Origin: Pictodentalium vernedei
Taxonomy: Eukaryota; Mollusca; Scaphopoda; Dentaliida; Dentaliidae
Direction: 5' to 3'
NCBI GenBank assembly: GCA_031216915.1
Contig: CM062289.1
Span: 65,355,741-65,419,740 of the forward strand
Length of the DNA: 64,000 bases
Positions 58,541-64,000 of this stretch are shown here, piece after piece. The stretch's first letter is position 1; the number at the start of each line of letters is the position of its first letter. The position numbers and the translations under genes are program-made. Below the pieces are notes generated by a model. It was not told where the DNA came from. It did no database searches and was given only the letters and a program-made list of their open reading frames with translations.

Positions 58541-60317
58541 AGAGAAGTTCTCCTGAGACCGAAGCGACTCTAAGAGAGTTCTTCACCTTAGTATCCACTA
58601 GTGTGGATGTAGCTAGGGCTGCGTCACGTCTAACCAACTCCAGATTTGCCACTGAAAGGGCGGAGTTACACGTGGAATAAGCTACTGCCCTTGAAAGAAG
58701 TCTTAAAGAGGACTGTATATCCTGAAACTCTTTCCCTTGAAGGCGCAGTGATAACGCCTTAGTAAGGTGATCTGCGTAAGATAAGGCATCTAAATTGGCT
58801 CTGTTAGACGCAATAGCTGTTTCCAACACCGCGGTTGGAATAGAAGCCGACGATGGTAATGATAGCTCTAAGTCTTCCGCCTCGACGTCCATACGCAGAG
58901 GAACTCTCGGTATACCCTGTCCTGCCATATCGAATTTATTCCTTGCATTAATGAAAGGCAGGGTGAGAGTATTAGCGGACAAGAAACCTGCTTTCCCCGT
59001 CTTGGAAGCAAGTTTAAATATAGCGTCATTCAATAATTCAAATGTTCTTGCAACATTATTGGATTGCGACGGAAACTCGGGAGCGATGTCCCTGAACCAC
59101 TCAAAAAATTCAGAGTCCAATGACGCTATAATCCTCTTGTCCGGAACCGCAGCAGTCTGGCCCGACGGAACAACTTGAGGGAGAAAGTGCCGGATGAAGT
59201 CCACGGCAGCTTTATGTTGTTCCGAAAGGGATAGCTCCAAGTCATCCGTATCCCTTTCACCATCCGGTCGGACCTCATGATGTTCCCGGTCGTCCGCCCC
59301 CGATGCTTCGGCGGAGCGTACCGACCCAGCGCCGTCGGATAATTCTCGATCCGACACCGTTTCTGTCGGCTGCTGGGATGCTGCGATAAGCTGTGCTATC
59401 TGCACAAGAATGTCCGGCGTCGAGACCTGCGGAGGCGCAGTCTTTCGCTGCTCCGCCGAGGGCAGCTCCGCATCAGATGGCTCCCGCATACTTTTCCTAT
59501 GCGAACGTCCGGAGTCCATCGGTCTCGAATCCCTGGCTGCCGGATGGTGTGACCTGGTCGCCGAAGAATCCTTGATCGGCGAAGCTGGCAATATATCGGC
59601 GGTCACGCAGCCAAGGTGCGGTCGTGTGCACTGACGAGAAGAGGAAGCCTTAACAGTCTCCGCGGACTGCTTATACAACGGAGCGTCCCGAGCGACGGAC
59701 GTATGCTCCGCTAAAGACACATTCTGTACCACAACATCTGGTCCCAGATGTTGTTGTACGAGAGAGGGGCCTCTCTCGCTCGCGGCCCGGCTGAACCTGG
59801 ACGAGCTAGGAACCGGACTCAAAGGCTTCCTCCGTTCTCGCTTACTATCCGCCGTCACTGGGTGTGCATCTATTATGTTTATAGTGCTCGCATCACCCAA
59901 AATTTCCTCCTGGACCGCATCGGACGAACCCGGCTGCCGAACCATTCGGTGAATGGACGCTACACCGGGCGAGCTAGCGGACGACATTTGTTTAATCTCC
60001 ATGAGCACTTTTGCCGCTAGCTCTGAATTCATTTGTGACAACGGACGCACACTTGTAGAAGATAACATGGAAACATCACCCTGTTCTTGTTCCTCTGAAA
60101 TAGAAACTGAGAGAGTAGAGTGACCTTGCGGAGAAAGAGCCGGCATAGCCCTTTCTCCAGAAACAACATATCGTGACACACGTTTCCAATGTTTCTCATC
60201 CCAATATTCACATATAGGGCAGGGATTAATGCGAGAACACTGACTACAATTAATACAATGATCATGGAAGTCAGAGGAAGATTTCTTCCTATTACAATTT
60301 GAACAAAGTCCCTTCAT
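58215..60317 (-). CDS. DIRS-a gag-like protein
   Basis: Start chosen at the ATG at 60317 (MKGLCSNCNRKKSSS), about 700 residues; an in-frame upstream ATG at 60368 would add 17. The Cys/His-rich N-terminus (LCSNC, HCINCSQC, NPCPICEYW) looks metal-binding. A long Ser/Pro-rich acidic middle is followed by a conserved-looking block (FIRHFLPQVV, EFFEWFRDIAPEF, FLSANTLTLPF) at about 370-470 and an Arg/Gly/Ser-rich, likely RNA-binding C-terminus (GRGAGRGGRGFSYRRPRRSR). It ends 326 bp inside the RT frame. Position and composition, rather than sequence identity, support the gag call. Confidence 0.85.
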   Translation of the reverse strand: MKGLCSNCNRKKSSSDFHDHCINCSQCSRINPCPICEYWDEKHWKRVSRYVVSGERAMPALSPQGHSTLSVSISEEQEQGDVSMLSSTSVRPLSQMNSELAAKVLMEIKQMSSASSPGVASIHRMVRQPGSSDAVQEEILGDASTINIIDAHPVTADSKRERRKPLSPVPSSSRFSRAASERGPSLVQQHLGPDVVVQNVSLAEHTSVARDAPLYKQSAETVKASSSRQCTRPHLGCVTADILPASPIKDSSATRSHHPAARDSRPMDSGRSHRKSMREPSDAELPSAEQRKTAPPQVSTPDILVQIAQLIAASQQPTETVSDRELSDGAGSVRSAEASGADDREHHEVRPDGERDTDDLELSLSEQHKAAVDFIRHFLPQVVPSGQTAAVPDKRIIASLDSEFFEWFRDIAPEFPSQSNNVARTFELLNDAIFKLASKTGKAGFLSANTLTLPFINARNKFDMAGQGIPRVPLRMDVEAEDLELSLPSSASIPTAVLETAIASNRANLDALSYADHLTKALSLRLQGKEFQDIQSSLRLLSRAVAYSTCNSALSVANLELVRRDAALATSTLVDTKVKNSLRVASVSGELLFDGKLSAIYDKITKKAKDSLLFKSAPKKSDTADKNKTGTSGSNAPKRGSYRGSGASSWSYSRDRQGSDSRSGRPSGRDNRSDAPRSTGRGAGRGGRGFSYRRPRRSRR

Positions 60318-60368
60318 TGTGAAAGAACAACAACAAGTCCTAGTTACTCGCAAAAACCCCTGACACAA

Positions 60369-61204
60369 AGATACATAATAACATGATCCATTAATAAATG
60401 AAAAAACAATTACATATCAAAATAATTTTGAAAAAATATTTTTTCAGCGAAGCCCAAGTTGCTGAAAAGTAACGTTGAGCCCCGATGGATCCGATGGCAA
60501 AGTGTGGTCAAAAATTTTAAATTTATATTAAATAATTAATGAGACACTTACGGATAATATAAATGTATCTTATAATGATATAAACTACAGCAAAGGCAAA
60601 CAGCCCCCCTCAAAAAAGGCTGTTGCCAATGAAAACAAACAGTGTAAAACACCAGAAAACATGACTCCAGGCACTGAAAAAACTGGCCCGGAATCAGTCA
60701 TCAAATTACACTCTATCTGATGCAAAACAGAGACTCCCAGGGGAGAATCTGCAGAACATCAGATGGAAGATGCAGAACACAAACGTTATACACCCATGGG
60801 TGAAAACGTAACTATGGGGAAAACAACAGAAAACATTCTGTAACCAAGCAACTCTCCCAGGAAATTTTAGAAATGAACTTTCTCAAAAATATGCCAAAAG
60901 CATGGGAGAATTGCAAGGGGGGACTTTAGAAGGCTAGGGGAGAGGAAACACTGAATAAGCAGTGCAACATTTAGCAAGAATGACAACAAGAGGCCCATGC
61001 CTCAAAAATAGGCAACTTAACATAATTTCATCAAAAAATTTTTAGTACAGCCCTGATTATTTTTTGTCACTTCTTTTTCCTCTCCTCCTTCTATCCTCCT
61101 TAGAATCACATTTTCTCCAAAAATTACGTGTCTGGCATCCTTTAAACTGAGATTTACAAGCACAAAGATCAGTGAGATGTTGACTGATGAAGGGCCAAAC
61201 AGAG
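60369..61204 (-). other. DIRS-a 5' leader
   Basis: About 830 bp between the left terminal repeat and gag, no coding capacity seen. Near 61009-61030 is a hairpin gaggc-ccat-gcctc preceded by aacaa, like the left ends of H2 and H5, so a small element fragment may be inserted here. Confidence 0.5.
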
Positions 61205-61404
61205 AATGATAATTGGCGCCAATTTCGGGACGTCTGCGTCACTGCGCATGTGCAGTAGAGGCGTAGTATGGAGGTCCTTTAGGACATGATTTCTTTTTGT
61301 TTTGGATGCAAATTTTGGGGATTGGGGGGCAAAATTTGTGTTTGGCCCTGGTTTTGTTAGAGTTAGCACCAGCTAAGTCTGGGTCATTGGTACAGTATAA
61401 AAAT
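61205..61404 (-). repeat. Left inverted terminal repeat of DIRS-a
   Basis: Inverted match of 54319-54506; the outer end (tacagtataaaaat) is represented in the internal complementary region. It has TGCGCATGTGCA at 61243-61254, one base off the right copy. Confidence 0.9.
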
Positions 61405-61411
61405 ATAGCAT

Positions 61412-61659
61412 CTCAGATGTTTGTTTGTTTGTTTGTTGGTGGTTAACGTCACATATTTATGCACCATGGCTAATCGTGACACAACATGGAGATGAAGTCA
61501 AGTTTAGTCAATCGTTGATCAACATGTTGCCCATTTTAGAGGACTGTCACCCCAATCATTGGTGACTGGGTCCTATTTTACTAGTAAAGCGGAACTGGTT
61601 TACCACAGTAAACAAGTGCTGCTTACTTCCCGGGGTTCCCACGGGGAGGCACCTCAGAT
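61412..61659 (-). mobile_element. SINE-like element with the shared 3' module
   Basis: Minus strand. The 3' module 'gattagcca.ggtgcataaa' plus 'gacgttaaccaccaac' and a CAAA/AAAC-type tail resemble SINE-1/2 and the LINE end. The head (about 61550-61652) differs from SINE-1/2 and I see no clear B box. A possible 7-bp duplication ctcagat lies at 61412-61418 and 61653-61659. Confidence 0.55.
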
Positions 61660-62082
61660 TAAGTGTTCTTGTAATACCTTTTTGACAGCCGAGACTCTTT
61701 AGTATTTCTAGACGATAAGCGGACAGAGAATTTTAATAATTTTAATAATCGTAATCCAATCACAATTCTCTGTCCACTTTTGTGATCACAATACTGTAGT
61801 ACTGCTAAGTCCAAGTTAGGCCTGCACGGTATTATTATTATCGTGAAATCACTTATTTTACCAAATTACCATGCATATTCTTGCATGCTGGAGGTAGCAT
61901 GGGTACCCAAGTGCAGAGGTCACAAGTTACATTGCTAAACATGGGATTCCTGCGCTCCACTTTATAAGGATTGATGCAGACTAGCGTGCTGATTGAACCG
62001 AAAATGCATCAGGCAACTATCTTTCATTTCTATGGCAGGATTCCACTGACAAAAGACATTTATTTACCATTGCCCCATCGTG
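61660..62082. other. Non-coding; hAT-like end fragment
   Basis: 61816-61845 has taggcctgcacggtatt, the end of the hAT-like family (46409, 51019), without a matching right end. A small palindrome (attttaataattttaataat) is near 61730-61750. Confidence 0.45.
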
Positions 62083-62319
62083 TTAACCCTTTACCCAACG
62101 CAGACGATATCAAAATTTGTTATTTCAAATATCCTTTTTTTAAATTTTTAAAAAAAATTCAACAAAACCATATCATGTGACCCCTTATTGGAATGAGCTG
62201 GATCCAATGAGGGGTCACATATGGTTTTGTTGAAATTGTTTGAAAAATAATATTTTTTCAACTGCTGAATTTGCATATTACGCGGGTGGATGCGGGCGAT
62301 TCATTGGGTAAAGGGTTAA
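62083..62319. mobile_element. TTAA-flanked palindromic MITE, copy 5
   Basis: Reverse orientation relative to copies 2-4. TTAA, ccctttacccaa ... ttgggtaaaggg, TTAA. Its central palindrome is partly lost (gaatgagctggatcc). Confidence 0.8.
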
Positions 62320-62592
62320 ACATAAGTTACCCGATTTGAAAAAATATTTATCAAGAGGAAATTTGAAGCGACTCTCGAATCAGTCTATCAATGCCAACAT
62401 TCAAACGAACTGAATCTTCCAATCTGAAGCTTACTACATGAAAAATGAGAAATTTTCGAAAATATCAGAAAATATTCTTTCTTAAGGCCACCAAAAAATT
62501 GTTTTGATTCTCAGACAATCCATCAATGAAAATAACGAAATCTGAAGAGCATAACTAAAGAGGCAAAACAATATTTATTTTCGAAATTAAAG
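62320..62592. other. Unrecognised stretch between MITE and DIRS-b
   Basis: No gene or repeat recognised. Confidence 0.35.
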
Positions 62593-64000
62593 TTAAAAAA
62601 TTTATAGTAATTTATATATTTTTTATACTTACCAATGACCCAGACATAGCTGGTGCTAACTCTTAAAATATAGGGCCAAACACAAATTTTGCCCCCCAAT
62701 CCCCAAAATTTGCATCTAAAACTAAAGAAAACATGTCCTGAAAGGCCCTCCACACTTCGCCCCTACTGCGCATGCGCAGTGTCAAGGACGTTCCGAAATT
62801 GGCGCCATTTATCATTCTAATAACCAGTGCCTGGTAAGCGCTATGTACTCAGCGGGGAGGCAAGAGTTCCCAACTCCTGGGAGGGCCATCCCCGTCTGGG
62901 TCATTGGTAAGTATAAAAAATATATAAATTACTATAAATTTTTTAACATTTTTATACTGTACCAATGACCCAGACATAGCTGAATAGTAAAAAGGCTGGA
63001 GGGCCAAGGACATAGAGCAAAATGGAATACGCTCAATAAAATAAAATAGAGTCATCCCCTGTAGGGAAAAGAAGTAATAGGCCTTACATGTATCTTTCTT
63101 ATTTATGATAAATTAGAAAGATACAACACCTTCCAAAAATTGAGCTTCATACATCCATGTACTCTATTAATATCCAATAATCCTTATACTAATAATTTTT
63201 AAAGTAAGCCAATAATAAAGTAAGTCTAGAGAATAGAGACTCTTATACTCCTAAAAGTGTGTGAGAATTGCATAATCATGTCCGTTGACATATGCAATAT
63301 TCAAAAGCTATACTTTAAAAACTAAGACTTGAATGAATTTTATAAACTTAAACTTCTCACTAAACAACCATCCCAATAACAGCTCAGAATTACTAACTCC
63401 GGAGGAGGTATCCCCTTGTTTTCATAGTAAAAACAGGTGACCCAAGGGAACACCCTCCCCCCCCCCCTTTTTCTTGCCCTGGGTCAAATAGCCCAGAGCG
63501 AAGAGGGCAGCCGAACGGAGACACTGCCGAAACAGACAGCCTACCTAGCTATAGTAGCAACTGTTAAGTGAATGACATTCTGAGCAGTAGATAATAGACC
63601 TAACAATAGAGGCCTCCAGAAATGGACTCGATATTTCTGAGATAAAATTCATGAATGGATGGCTGAGCGCAATGAGCAGCCTTCAAAAATCTATAATAGC
63701 AACACTATTAATGTAAGCCCAAGAAGTAGAAGAACTCTTACTTCATGAGCCGAAATCTTAAGCACAACTGCTAAGCCAATGATATACCATAAGCAGTACG
63801 CTAGTTAATAGAATCCATTAACAATAAAATGGAGCGTAACGTCCTTCTACTAGACATCAAAGACAGAAGAAGCTTACGCCCTTGTAATAAACAGATATCT
63901 GTTTATAAATACATAAACTGTACCCGGAAAGAGTAAAGGCCTATGCCCATACGAAGACGGAAGGACCTTAAAATAATAGGTTCCGGATAATAGGAGCCTA
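62593..64000 (-). mobile_element. DIRS-type element DIRS-b, 3' part, runs off the window
   Basis: Same orientation as DIRS-a. Right terminal repeat 62593-62820 with TGCGCATGCGCA at 62767-62778, internal complementary region 62894-62982, 3' non-coding region, and from about 63560 a decayed tyrosine recombinase (homologous to 55268-55710) with many small deletions. Its gag and RT would lie beyond 64000. Confidence 0.88.

Larger units (their letters stand above)
54281..61404 (-). mobile_element. DIRS-type tyrosine-recombinase retrotransposon, DIRS-a
   Basis: 7.1 kb, minus strand. Inverted terminal repeats (54281-54506 and 61205-61404), an internal complementary region (54583-54672), then gag-like, RT/RNase H and tyrosine recombinase genes in the order typical of DIRS elements. 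DIRS elements replicate through RNA and are thought to integrate as circles with a tyrosine recombinase, leaving no target duplication; none is visible here. Gag and RT are uninterrupted; the recombinase has one stop and one frameshift. Confidence 0.95.

Noticed and set aside
58795..59634. Plus-strand frames of 60-127 codons opposite the DIRS gag gene.
   Set aside because: Antisense shadows of a GC-rich coding region, with no motif.

Overview
This is a repeat-dominated stretch of an animal genome. I found no host protein-coding gene that I could support. The mix of transposons suggests a marine invertebrate, most probably a mollusc: RNase-H-bearing I/Nimb-like LINEs, a DIRS-type retrotransposon, tRNA-headed SINEs, and tandem-repeat elements whose units carry the 'gtgaccttgacctttgacc' type of sequence I associate with molluscan genomes. 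That assignment is inference, not a database match.

Positions 33-23951 are a stack of LINE copies of one family. Each has a ~0.8 kb 5' region, an ORF1 with three zinc knuckles, an ORF2 with apurinic-type endonuclease, reverse transcriptase and RNase H, and an AATA-type tail. An old minus-strand copy (N2) is split into three pieces (3965-7120, 13296-14618, 23391-23951) by two younger plus-strand copies. N3 (7121-13295) lies between 13-bp target-site duplications and N4 (14619-23390) between 12-bp duplications. N4 is itself split in its RNase H region by a tandem-repeat element (H1, 19731-22275), which in turn carries a SINE (20014-20381) with an 11-bp duplication. A further rearranged copy (N1, 33-3975) abuts N2 tail to tail. 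Every LINE copy carries stops or frameshifts.

Positions 24.6-36.2 kb and 52.7-53.9 kb hold more elements built like H1. Each has a small terminal hairpin, a ~10-bp subterminal inverted repeat, a core of tandem repeats (155-340 bp units), the inverted partner of the subterminal repeat, and a 'taaaaat'-type end. The layout resembles non-autonomous Helentron/HINE elements.

Positions 33-52 kb are AT-rich DNA with many small non-autonomous DNA transposons: TTAA-flanked palindromic MITEs (piggyBac-like), a pogo-like MITE, two hAT-like elements with 8-bp duplications, and a broken Tc1-type transposon at 41481-43041. Several long palindromes and a 315-bp tandem duplication also lie here.

Positions 54281-61404 hold a nearly complete minus-strand DIRS-type retrotransposon. 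It has inverted terminal repeats, an internal complementary region joining both outer ends, a gag-like gene, an RT/RNase H gene with a long C-terminal extension, and a tyrosine recombinase broken by one stop and one frameshift. The recombinase reading frame continues upstream as a ~650-codon open frame lying across the RT gene. A second, more decayed DIRS copy starts at 62593 and runs off the window.
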